NCBI GenBank assembly: GCA_015350385.1
Contig: WNKI01000001.1
Location: 7,403,433 to 7,467,432 of the forward strand
DNA length: 64,000 nucleotides
Source: Aculops lycopersici
Taxonomy: Eukaryota > Arthropoda > Arachnida > Trombidiformes > Eriophyidae
Direction: 5' to 3'
Positions within the stretch are counted from its first letter, which is position 1. Each line of letters starts with the position of its first letter. The notes beneath the pieces were generated by a model. It did no database searches and was not told the DNA's origin. It saw only the letters and a program-made list of their open reading frames with translations. A program made the position numbers and the translations under genes. Positions 9,894 through 19,784 of the stretch are shown here, in pieces.

Positions 9894-11795
9894 CTAGAAC
9901 TTCCGCATCTTTTTGAACTGCTGGTAACCATTTGAAGTATAGCGCTGGAAAGGGTTGTGTTTGGATAGGTGATTGAATCTATCGTTTTGGTTGCGTGCCT
10001 TGATCTTTTTGATTTTACCCTGATCAAGTTCCTCATTAAATCTATCACGTCCAGTCATCTCATTCGCCTTCTTGCGGTTCAGATCATCCTCGTCGAGTTT
10101 ACTTTGCGACCCATGCCAGGTTGCTAAAGCTGAAGTCGGGGTCTTTGCAATAGTGCTTGCTATCATACGGGGCTTGTTGTTTACGCTATTGTTGTTTACG
10201 CTATTGTTGTTATTGTTGTTATGTGTCATTGGTGGCTTCGATGATATTATTTGTGGTGAGGGTTTGTTTGTTGTTGAGGTTGATGGTGTTGCTGGTGCAG
10301 TAGTTTTGGTTAGGCTAGTGCTAGTTGAGGTTATAGTGGTTGGGGTTGGCTTTAACACATCTGCTAGTGCTGGTTTAGCTGCAATACTTGATGGTATTGA
10401 ATGAGTTCCGTTAATGGACGAATGTTTTAGATCACTAGATTTTCGTGTGTAGAATAGAACGTAGGCTTGTTGTTGCAAAACGAAAGCTTGCGTAACCAAG
10501 GAGACTTGAGAATCATCCATGCGGTACCAAAAGTTATTTGAGTTTCTGATGAAACAAAAGTAGTGACCAGAGTTTGATGAGTGGCCAGTATGGACTAGGA
10601 CAGCGCTTAGCAGGTAGTTAACAGGAGATTTGTTTGGGTCAGACATATATGGTCTTAGATCTAGTTCTACAGGATAGCTAATGAACTTGGTTACTTTGCC
10701 ACCAAAGATTCTATCTGAATCGAAGCGCTTCAGTTGAAATGTGGCAACATTGGGCGCTTTATGAACGGTGAACTTCTTCCTGGCAACCACTTTCTTTCTG
10801 CACTTGCTACACTTATACGCATTCTCATTCTGCAGCGTTTCAGCTTGAGTAAATCTCTTGAGTGCCTCCTCCAGCGATTTGGCATTCCTAATGTCTAATA
10901 TCAGATCCATGAAGTAATCAAAAGTATTGCTTCGCGAGTTACAGGTCAAGCACAAAACTTGACTCCTATGATAGCCACCAAATATGTGGTTGATGAATGT
11001 GGTCTCTTTGATGCGAGGGTCCATGTTGTTCTTGTTGATGCCGTTGATGTGGCCATTATGATTGTTGCTGGAGAATCCATCGCCATTACCTCCATTAGAG
11101 TTATTGTGATTATTACTATTAATGTTGTTATTACCATTACTCTTTCCATTACTAGAGTATCCATTAGTTTGATTGTGGTTGTTGCTGTTACCATTCGTCT
11201 TACTGTTTACGTCAAGATTATTAAGACAGGCCTTCCACATGTGATCAATGAGATATCTAAGGAATTCGTGCGCATCTTCCTGGCGTCCAAATTGAAAGCT
11301 TTTGTTGATATATTTCAAACGTTGAACTATGGAACTCGGCTTGATGGCTGCACCATTGGAACTTCTGATTCGTTTGATGAGTCTCTCCATCTCGCAGAGC
11401 ATACAAAAGTGATTCAATTTGCATGTTTGCGAGTGGCCACCTTGGTGCTTGACGAGGAAATTGTACAAAGGAGGGCAGTAGGTGAGACATTGTAATACGG
11501 AATTTAGGAAACAGGTGTTGCCAACATTGATTAGGCCTCCGCCAATCTTTTCCGATTGGAGCCAGCCGAGCTGGACTTGGTTTGGATCACATAATTGGAT
11601 TTTGGGCGCTTGAAACTCCTCAGGTAGCGTGTTGTTATTGATGTGGTTGGTATGGGTGTTGTTGTTGTGATTGTTGCTTGCATTTGCGTGGTTGTTATTG
11701 TTATTATTATTACTCTGATTGCCGGACGTTTGATTCCATTTTGGTAGCACGAACGAGATCTCACCATATAATATTTTGCTAACATCCATATCCAT
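9894..11795 (-). CDS. scny: Ubiquitin carboxyl-terminal hydrolase, USP36/Scrawny type
   Basis: 633-residue ubiquitin-specific protease. The catalytic domain spans about 86-449: Cys box GLINVGNTCFLNSVLQCL with nucleophile C95, QEDAHEFLR at 172-180, two zinc CxxC pairs (C282/C285 and C329/C332), and a His box with SGHYFCFIR (H411) and WYRMDDSQVS. The C-terminus (about 570-633) is Lys/Arg-rich and contains DRFNEELDQGKIKKIK. That block matches my memory of the USP36/Scrawny tail rather than other USPs and points to a nucleolar or nuclear role in histone H2B and nucleolar-protein deubiquitination. Two oddities: an Asn-rich run near the N-terminus (about 22-56), and an Asn/Gly/Ser-rich insertion of about 60 residues (196-258) inside the catalytic domain between the Cys box and the zinc fingers. 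Single exon. Catalytic residues are all present, so the enzyme should be active. Confidence 0.9.
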   Translation of the reverse strand: MDMDVSKILYGEISFVLPKWNQTSGNQSNNNNNNNHANASNNHNNNTHTNHINNNTLPEEFQAPKIQLCDPNQVQLGWLQSEKIGGGLINVGNTCFLNSVLQCLTYCPPLYNFLVKHQGGHSQTCKLNHFCMLCEMERLIKRIRSSNGAAIKPSSIVQRLKYINKSFQFGRQEDAHEFLRYLIDHMWKACLNNLDVNSKTNGNSNNHNQTNGYSSNGKSNGNNNINSNNHNNSNGGNGDGFSSNNHNGHINGINKNNMDPRIKETTFINHIFGGYHRSQVLCLTCNSRSNTFDYFMDLILDIRNAKSLEEALKRFTQAETLQNENAYKCSKCRKKVVARKKFTVHKAPNVATFQLKRFDSDRIFGGKVTKFISYPVELDLRPYMSDPNKSPVNYLLSAVLVHTGHSSNSGHYFCFIRNSNNFWYRMDDSQVSLVTQAFVLQQQAYVLFYTRKSSDLKHSSINGTHSIPSSIAAKPALADVLKPTPTTITSTSTSLTKTTAPATPSTSTTNKPSPQIISSKPPMTHNNNNNNSVNNNSVNNKPRMIASTIAKTPTSALATWHGSQSKLDEDDLNRKKANEMTGRDRFNEELDQGKIKKIKARNQNDRFNHLSKHNPFQRYTSNGYQQFKKMRKF

Positions 11796-13338
11796 GGCTT
11801 GCGTAAACCATTAAGAGTTTAATAGATATATTTGATTCAATTGGCTAATAATTTGCGCCAACAATCGGGGGCACTTTGCACATGTAAGCGAGGTGGTGTG
11901 TTTGGTCTATGGGGAAAGGGAAAAAAGTCGAGCGAGAAAGAGAGAAATAATCTCTAGCTTTTAGTTTCTTAAACTCTCTCATTCGCTTATCCATCCATTT
12001 GTCGCTTGCCATGCAACAACCACATTACATTGTGCGGCTGCAGCAAATCCGCATTGCACTTGCATAGCAAACAAAAATACGAATAGCGTTCATTGCTAAT
12101 AGGCAACAACACACACACGGGCCACCCGGTTAATGTGAGTAGGCGAAAACAACAATTTTTAGCGCGCGACAGTCGGCGTGTCTCTAGCATCGGTTGTGTA
12201 TTTGTGGTCCAAAGGCCATGGCTCTTTAGCCGGCGGACAACGTGTGTTTGGTTTGATCGCAGTGGGAACTGGGTGCATTCTGTCTGGGTCTCAGCGACGG
12301 CGCACTGTGAGTTTGGGTTCAAAATACGCGCGCCAGGTGGCGTCAGTGGTCTGCAATTTTGCAGTTTCTCGTATTCACCTCATCGCCGTAAGTTGATCTT
12401 CGCTTGAAGTTGAGGGACGACAACGATGACGCGACTTGCGCCCGTCGAGTTCAATGGCAATGCCGTAGAAAAAGCGACAAAAAGTCTGCAGTCTTGGCGG
12501 ATTTGCAAAGTTCCTCATGAAAGAATTAACATGGCGCCGACTACGAAGTCCAACTCTGCAACAACGACAACAATCGGCCGCTAAGACGCCTCTGGCACGG
12601 GCGATGCAGGCCTGACGCAATACAAAAACAACTCCTGGTTAGAGGAGACGAAACGGAGGCATTGAGTATAGCCTGAACAACGACGACGCCTCCGAATGTC
12701 AGCGAGTCGAGTCGAGTCGCCGGCGGGATGGATGAAAAACTCCACTTGCTGCCTGCCAAGTAGGCAGGTCGCTCGTTTGTGCGCCACCACAACTACTACT
12801 TATATAGTAACGGAGTAATTTTCCTTGGAACTGGACGAGAGAGAAGGAAGGAGAAAGCGAGTTTTGTTTGCAAGCTAACTGGTTGGAGGTGGGAGGCTTC
12901 ACCCTCTACCCTAAACCCGAACGAGCGAGCGACGACTTGCACGTAGCAATCGCATTCAGTAGGCACTCCGGGCCAAATGCCACCGCCACTCTCTGCTTTC
13001 GCCCAGCCACTGGTTTCTCTTGCACATAGCGATCGTCTGGTGCTCTACCTCCCGCTCCTACTGCCACTATTACCACTGCCACTGCTACCACCACCAATAG
13101 CACTTCTACTTCGCTCTGCTTTGCTTTGCCCCAGACAACCTTAGCCAGGTAGCAGTGGGTAGGCAAGGTCCCGGCGAGGACCAACAAAAGGCGGAGTAGA
13201 GTATCGTAAAGTAGAGTAGTCACCACTAAAGGGAGGGCAGTTGGTGGACACTGGACACGGAGCTATTCAGCGAGTGTCCCGTAACCGCTGTGCACATTTA
13301 ATGTCGCAACTTTTGCCCACTCGCTGTCGCCATCCGTT

Positions 13339-13358
13339 CGCTCGCTCGCTCGCTCGCT
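13339..13358 (+). repeat. (CGCT)5 microsatellite
   Basis: Five perfect CGCT units in the GC-rich intergenic region. Confidence 0.9.
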
Positions 13359-13840
13359 AGGACTCGCCCACTGGGCCCACAAATTAGACCTCGACATGTA
13401 GTCGTTCGCGACAACTACGCGCCAGACGACGACTACTCTACTGTAGAGTAAGAGGAAAGAGAGAAAGAAAGAGAAAGAGATTCGCTGGAATTGGAGGCGA
13501 TCACTTTGGCGCGGGGGCCGCCACTTTCTCGCATTTGCCGTCCCCCAGAGAAACTGGCACTGGTATTGAGCCAACTTGGCCGACTGGTTGGCTGGCCGGC
13601 TAGTGGTAGTAGAGTTAGCAGAAGCAATGTCGCCCAATTGTGCGTTGGCTAGCCAGCCGAAGGCTTTTTATGCTGCGTGCGGGCGCGCAATTGGTTGGCC
13701 CGCGCGAAAGGAAGCGAGCGAAAAGTTTGCAAGGCTGTGAGACCGACAGGCTGGCTGTTTAGTCGGCTCTGTCTGACTGGCAGGCAGGCAAACGCGCGGA
13801 ACTCGCCAACAAAACTCCAAAGAATCGAGTACACAACAGC

Positions 13841-13900
13841 AGTGGCAGTGGCAGTGGCAGTGGCAGTGGCAGTGGCAGTGGCAGTGGCGGTGGCAGTGGC
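13841..13900 (+). repeat. (AGTGGC)10 hexanucleotide repeat
   Basis: Ten tandem AGTGGC units with one variant (GGTGGC at 13889-13894). The unit keeps all six frames open, which explains the Ala/Val and Thr/Ala dipeptide strings seen in translation. A related degenerate tail continues to about 13925. Confidence 0.95.
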
Positions 13901-14384
13901 AACTGCAACAGCAATGGCAATGGCAACAACCACAGCTTCGACTTCAACTCCAACTCACAACCTCGCCGATGAGTCGTCGTCGTCGTCGCGTCAAACGAGC
14001 GCTTAAGAGCGAGAGCACAAGTGGACTCCTGGCGTTTCGAGCGAACACACACACAACAAAATTCAACGAGCCAGCAAACTGAAGTGAATTGAGTACAGTG
14101 TAAGATTCTCTCGCTCTCTCCGTTTCCTGCTCTTGCGCGCGCTATGCCAACGCACACAACGCGAGCCGAAGTAGCAAAGGCAGCAGCAATCGTGTTGTTC
14201 GCTCTCTGCAAGTCGCCGTCGCCGCCAATCGGTCGACTTTGGGGAAGCTGCGCGACGTCTTTACAGGGGGAGGATGAGAGAGAGAGAGAGACGAGAGGAG
14301 ACAAGGCTGTTGTGTGTGTGCTCGCCTTTGCAACACCCGACTTTGCTCGACTCTCGGCCAGCGAATGACGACCACAAGCAACCC

Positions 14385-14424
14385 AGAGGAGAAGAGGAGA
14401 AGAGGAGAAGAGGAGAAGAGGAGA
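14385..14424 (+). repeat. (AGAGGAGA)5 purine repeat
   Basis: Five perfect 8-bp units followed by a GGA-rich tail to about 14440. It makes a strand-asymmetric purine tract of about 55 bp in the USP36/CtBP intergenic region. Confidence 0.9.
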
Positions 14425-15139
14425 AGGAGGAGGAGGATGAGGAGGCAACACATAAGAGAACAAGACACAGTTTAGGTGGCGACTGCAAGAGCGAACAGAA
14501 CTGAAAGCGAACTGATGAGCCCAGCGCGAGCGAACTACTGGCTCCACTGACGCTGCCGCTGCCATCGCCACTGGAATGTCGCGGGGGAAAGTAGAATTGA
14601 AGGAGTTGTAAGTCGCTTTAGTGCCGCCCCTCTTTCGCCAATGCGGCAGTGGTTGTGGTTGCAGTTGCAGTTTGGAGAGTTAGTTGTGGTTGTTGTTTCT
14701 GGTTGTTGTGAGTTGTGAGTTTTGCGTTGCATTGGGCCCGGCCCAGCGAGAAGGAGAGAGAGAGAGAGCGTCGATCACTTTTGGGAGCCAGTGGAGCTCC
14801 GGAGAAACGCAAACGCAAGGCCGCGAATGCAGTTGCAATTGCACGCTGACGACTCCGTACAGTGGAGCCGAGGCTTGCGAGGGCGAGCCTCAGTGTGCGA
14901 GACGCCAACGAGGGAGACAAGCAGGCGAGTGAGCGGATGAAAGAGAGAGCCTCGAAAGCTGCTGCTGCTTTTGCGACTGTTTGTCCGTCTGTCTGTCCGC
15001 GTGCCTTTAACTCTGCTCTTGTGCGTGCTCTTTGTGCCTTGTGCGCGCTAGCCGCTGGGTCCGTCGGGTCCGCGGCAGCAGCAGCAGTGGCGGCGGCCAA
15101 AGCTGACGGAGACGACGAGGTCGCCGACGGCCAGCTTGT

Positions 15140-15161
15140 TGTGTGTGTGTGTGTGTGTGTG
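15140..15161 (+). repeat. (TG)n microsatellite
   Basis: About ten TG dinucleotides in the GC-rich upstream region of CtBP. Confidence 0.9.
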
Positions 15162-15292
15162 CAAGCGAAGTCTGTCGCTCTTTGGAGGAGCGAGCGCAAA
15201 GTGGAAGCTGGAGCGGCGAAAACTCGCGTCGCCGGCGCCACTGCCGACTCTCGCAGCCTTCGTCTCTGCTTCAGCGTTTGCTGCTTGGTAGA

Positions 15293-15310
15293 TGTGTGTG
15301 TGTGTGTGTG
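15293..15310 (+). repeat. (TG)n microsatellite
   Basis: A second TG run about 130 bp from the previous one. Confidence 0.85.
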
Positions 15311-16431
15311 CGTCTACTGCGCGTTGCTGCTGGCAAACGATGATGACGAGCAGCGTGACGCTCGCTAATGCCGCCGCTGCTCTGGGCACACAACGAGTGA
15401 AGTTGTTGCAGTTGTTGTGTGAGCGCGTTTGCGGCTCGCTTGGTGGTGGCTGTTGGATGTGCGGCTGTCGCTGCTCACTGGCCAGCCGTCGGCTATTCTC
15501 CGGCCACTAGCCAGCTCGCGGCTGTTCCCGCTGCAGGCAGCTCACAAGCGTGAATTGCGATCATTTGCCGGGCACAAAATGGGACAGCCGACTTGCAAAA
15601 TAACATCAGGCTGCTCGCTCCGTAATTACAGCTCGCGCATCGGATTCAATTCGATTCGAGTGCGAGAAAGAGAGAGAAATTTGGCATCGTTGCTGCCGCC
15701 GCCACCATCGCGGAAACAGAGCCGCTCGCTCGGCTAACTCGCGTTTTGCTCTCGCTCGCTCACTCGCTCCTCAACAACCTCGGCGTTGTCGAGGCTAGCT
15801 AACGTCGCAGCCGCCAACCAACGAGGCGCTCGTCGTCACTAGTTGTTGTTGTTATTGGCGTCAGCAAAGGCAACAGCAGCAACAGCAACAGCAACGACGA
15901 CGACGGCGCGTCGCAATGCCCGTCGTAGTCGTCAGGCGCCGTTGTCTTCGTCATCTTGCAGCTCACTGTTCGTCAACCTTTGTTGGCTCTTCTGCTCACG
16001 CTCGCGCTCTCTCAGCATTTGGCGTCGTTTCGTTTTCTCGCTCGCCCACTGCTTTGCTACTCCACTATTCTAGCTGGTTGCTGCTGCTGTCCGCTTCTGC
16101 TCCAGCTTCAGCTTCAGCTCCAGCGAGCTCCTAATACGCGACGACGACGACGACGCCGACGAATGCAATCAATACGACGAGCCCAATGGTGGCGTGCAGA
16201 CGAGAGCAAGGGAAAGAGAGAAGGACAGACAGAGAGATAGAAGGAGAGAAAAAATAGTTGACAAGAATTGCCAAATCAATATCGATATCACTATCAATAT
16301 ATTCAAAATTACATCAAACAACAACAACCACCGTTGTCACTATTCATAATATAGACCACACACCTAAATACACCAATAGAGAGACAGATAGATAGTTATA
16401 ACAATTGTAATAAATAACGAAAGCAAGCAAA

Positions 16432-17991
16432 ATGAACGATCGCGGCCTGGATAATCAATTCTCGGCTAATCAGCTGTCGCCCGAGCAGCTGAGACAAATG
16501 CAAACTCTTGCCTCCCTAACTGGCGGCAATCTAAATAATAATCTCGGTCTATTAGGTAGCAATTTAAATCTACTAAATCCGATGGCATTACAAAATCTAC
16601 TCAATCCAATTCTGGCCAATTCAATGGCACCAAACAGCACACCACCGAATATGAATGATTCAACAAGCGGACTTGACCAGTCGCAACAGCAACAGAACCA
16701 ACAAAACAGTAGATCCTCACTACCACCAACTCCAGCTTCACAACAACAACAGCAACAAATGCAACAACCACCGCAAACATCACAAAAGAAACAGCCAAAA
16801 AAGCAACGCGTAGACCAATCATCGCCAACAGTTAATTTGGGCCCCTGTTCTGGACCAATCACTCAGCAACCAGGTGGACCACTCCACTCTGGTCGCCCAC
16901 TTGTCGCTCTATTAGATGGTCGCGATTGCACTGTCGAGATGCCAATTCTTAAGGATGTAGCAACAGTCGCCTTCTGCGACGCCAACTCTACCTCAGAAAT
17001 CCACGAGAAGGTGCTTAATGAAGCAGTCGGAGCACTAATGTGGCATACAATCACATTGAACAAAGAAGATCTCGAAAAATTCAAGGCACTCCGGGTTATT
17101 GTACGCATTGGATCTGGAATTGACAATATTGATATCAAGGCGGCTGGTGATTTAGGCATTGCCGTGTGCAATGTGCCAGGCTATGGAGTCGAGGAGGTGG
17201 CCGATACAACCATGTGTCTCATTCTAAACTTATACAGACGAACCTTCTGGCTTGCGAACATGGTTCGCGAAGGCAAACGACCATTACATGGACCAGAGCA
17301 GGTGCGAGAGGCTGCCGCCGGCTGCGCTAGAATCCGCGGCGACACACTAGGTATTGTTGGTCTCGGTCGCGTCGGAACAGCTGTGGCACTCAGGGCAAAG
17401 GCATTCGGCTTTAGTGTTGTCTTCTTCGATCCATATCTCGTGGACGGAGTTGAAAAATCGCTAGGTCTAACACGTGTCTACTCACTTACAGATTTACTAT
17501 TCCAATCAGACTGTGTATCTCTGCACTGTTCCCTCAATGAACACAATAGACATCTAATTAATGCTGAAACAGTAAAACAAATGCGCCCCGGTGCCTTCCT
17601 GGTCAATACGGCACGCGGTGGTCTGATTGACGAGATTGCACTCGCTGCGGCGCTCAAAGATGGAAGGATACGAGCAGCGGCACTAGATGTTCAAGAACAT
17701 GAACCATTCTCACTCAATTCGGGACCACTTAAGGACGCAGTGAACCTCATCGTAACCCCACACGCCGGCTGGTTTAGTGACGCCTCATCGGCGGAACTGC
17801 GCGAGATGGCCGCTAGCGAAATCCGACGCGCTTTGGTCAATATACCTGAGAACATACCTGACGCGCTGAGGAATTGTGTAAATAAGGACTACCTAGTGAC
17901 CTCGCCACACTACAGAACCACCGGCGATGTCCTTGGCGCAGGAATGGGAGTTAAAAATGAAGCTGCAGTGGCGAGATCTCACGCACAGTAA
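16432..17991 (+). CDS. CtBP: C-terminal binding protein (CtBP) transcriptional corepressor
   Basis: 519-residue CtBP, an NAD(H)-regulated dehydrogenase-fold corepressor that binds PxDLS-type repressors in the nucleus. The conserved core runs from about 154 (RPLVALLDGRDC) to 488, with substrate-domain segments, the NAD-binding GLGRVG loop (310-315), and the three dehydrogenase residues Arg395 (NTARGG), Glu424 (EHEP) and His444 (PHAG). It has an unusual N-terminal extension of about 150 residues rich in Asn, Leu and Gln, ending in a basic KKQPKKQR that could be a nuclear signal. CtBPs normally have only about 20-30 residues there. The ATG is supported by an in-frame TAA at 16411-16413. After the catalytic His the sequence reads AGWFSDAS, where I expect AAFFSDAS or AAWYSE. 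The tail after 488 is short, as in short insect isoforms. Single exon. Confidence 0.96.
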   Translation: MNDRGLDNQFSANQLSPEQLRQMQTLASLTGGNLNNNLGLLGSNLNLLNPMALQNLLNPILANSMAPNSTPPNMNDSTSGLDQSQQQQNQQNSRSSLPPTPASQQQQQQMQQPPQTSQKKQPKKQRVDQSSPTVNLGPCSGPITQQPGGPLHSGRPLVALLDGRDCTVEMPILKDVATVAFCDANSTSEIHEKVLNEAVGALMWHTITLNKEDLEKFKALRVIVRIGSGIDNIDIKAAGDLGIAVCNVPGYGVEEVADTTMCLILNLYRRTFWLANMVREGKRPLHGPEQVREAAAGCARIRGDTLGIVGLGRVGTAVALRAKAFGFSVVFFDPYLVDGVEKSLGLTRVYSLTDLLFQSDCVSLHCSLNEHNRHLINAETVKQMRPGAFLVNTARGGLIDEIALAAALKDGRIRAAALDVQEHEPFSLNSGPLKDAVNLIVTPHAGWFSDASSAELREMAASEIRRALVNIPENIPDALRNCVNKDYLVTSPHYRTTGDVLGAGMGVKNEAAVARSHAQ

Positions 17992-19784
17992 GCGAGAGTC
18001 GACTTCCTCACAATAAAAATTTGCAAACTCTGAGATTTCCTCTCCTTTTCAATATTACGTCACGCTTTTGTTTTGTCAATTGACTTAATCCTTTGGAAAT
18101 CTATCACGATCTTCTATAATAAACTCGCCGAAATCCTATTCGAGGGCTGAAAAACGAGCTGTTGCAGATTAGCTGTTGCGTTACCACAGGTGCACCTAGT
18201 GCTTTCATTTTGAAAAGCAATATCCGGCCCACATGCACAACTGCGTCCTGGAATCATGGTTCAGCTGAGGCAAGTAGCGATGCGTTGCTATTGCACCCTA
18301 CAATGAAGGAACTTTAGACACACCAATCAAACTATTCGACAACTATGTCGGTGCTTCAGCTGTTGTTAATTGGTTGTAACAAACTAGATCAAATCGATAA
18401 CTAGAAATTGGCCTGAAAACAGCATTCGACAATGACTGGTTTCAAGGTGACATCAAAGCGGCAATGAAATCAATTTTGTGGCCTAAGTAGCTTGCATAAA
18501 TTTGTTGAAGCCTCCGTCTATCTAACTCATTCAAGTGACCAATAACGTCGCAAACCAGGAGCTGTAGGTGAGTCTAGAGCGTCGATTGATCGTTGTTGCT
18601 GAGTGGGCAGCATGGATCAACAGGTGCTTTTTTGTTTTCTCGATTCAGGATTTCCTCCCTCCTCGACTGTGGATACGACCAAAATATCTATTTTGTACAA
18701 ACAAGGAAACAATCGTGTATCTCCACTTCCTTCGAAATGACGACTCGATAGCTATTGTCATCTCATATTTGAATCCACCTGTCTATTGGCTGTTCAGCTG
18801 GCTGGTATGACACTTGCGGAAGATGAATCTACCTATATCATTTTCTCTCACTAGACTTGAGTGTAAAGCTTGAGTAAAGTCAATGTCAATATCTTCAGTC
18901 TATCAAGTTGAGAGCAAGTATCCTCCTAGTCGTAGATGTTAGTATTTTGGCCATGATGGAAAGTAGTGTTGCCTCTGCAAGACTTTCTTGTTTCAATGGC
19001 AGGTGGTCGATCTTGGTGAGCGCGAGCTACGTGTGTAGTATCGACGACAGACTGAGCTTGTCGCGTTCACTAGCTTGGCTTCATGTTGGTCCTATAGTTG
19101 CTATGTGTCGGCATTCATTGAGTCTACTCGGCTCATGATCTCATGCAACTGCAAGTAGCTATTTATTCTATTGCCACACCCTCAAGAGCTAGCATGATTG
19201 CATTTCATCCAATATCATCATCGTCATTCATCGAAGGTTGACATTTTTAGTTGGTCGTGAAAACTTTCCACTATCTCCTTCAATTGCAAGCGAGCGTCTG
19301 AGCTAAAGAGAGATAGAGATAGACAAGTCAAAGTAAGCGATTAGTCTGAATTGAATTGTTGTATTGAATGAAGATGCACGAGTGTCTTGGCGTGTGACGA
19401 TTAGGTTGAACCATATGAGCAATATTATATTATATCTACAATCCATCTCTCCATTGTAATCAATCAAAATTCACTTTGTGCACGAATGTTATATCAACAT
19501 TCAATGAAATAGCCATAGTTTTAAGGAGACAAGAGCAAGCTAACAGATGAGCCTAGAGGCAACTTGAGGGGGACGAGTATAATCAAAATAAGAAGCACAT
19601 ATAACTTGGTGGTTCTTGATAATGTCTTTGTGATCAAGTGGCTATCGTGGCTGGCGTCTTCGTTTACAATAGACTCAAGTGGCTCGGTACAAACAATTGA
19701 GGAGAGTAACAAAAAAAGCAAAGCAATAGCTTAGCTAACTAGTAGTAAACATCACTAAATTACACAGCAAACACCATCGCCAAG
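17992..19784. other. Non-coding interval CtBP to NRF-like gene
   Basis: 1.8 kb with no credible gene. It contains the CtBP poly(A) signal and, towards 19.3-19.78 kb, an AT-rich stretch that probably includes the promoter and 5' UTR of the downstream acyltransferase gene. One CAACAGGTG word lies at 18618. No repeat longer than a few units was seen. Confidence 0.5.
18012..18017 (+). terminator. Poly(A) signal, CtBP
   Basis: AATAAA only 20 bp past the CtBP stop codon, implying a very short 3' UTR if used. Confidence 0.6.

Larger units (their letters stand above)
11796..16431. promoter_or_regulatory. GC-rich intergenic region between USP36 and CtBP
   Basis: 4.6 kb separating divergently transcribed USP36 and CtBP, so it should hold both promoters and any 5'-UTR exons. 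From about 12.1 to 16.2 kb it is GC- and CpG-rich and packed with simple repeats (GCTC, AGTGGC, AGAGGAGA, TG, GAC). Many long open frames exist on both strands, but they are low-complexity Ala/Ser/Thr/Leu or Arg/Cys strings that I treat as composition artefacts. The 250 bp before CtBP are AT-rich. No exon was confirmed. Confidence 0.55.

Noticed and set aside
10959..11495. 178-codon plus-strand open frame
   Set aside because: It is antisense to the USP36 catalytic domain, whose motifs are unambiguous; its Ile/Val content is the complement of Asn-rich coding.
13841..13900. Regular 6-bp array that could suggest a CRISPR or satellite
   Set aside because: No spacers; an ordinary hexanucleotide microsatellite in a eukaryote.
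13759..14571. 270-codon minus-strand open frame
   Set aside because: Leu/Pro/Ser strings come from AGTGGC and purine repeats; no domain and no natural composition.
14618..15241. 207-codon Ala/Ser/Thr-rich minus-strand frame
   Set aside because: High GC lowers stop frequency and CA repeats fill it; opposite frames are equally open.
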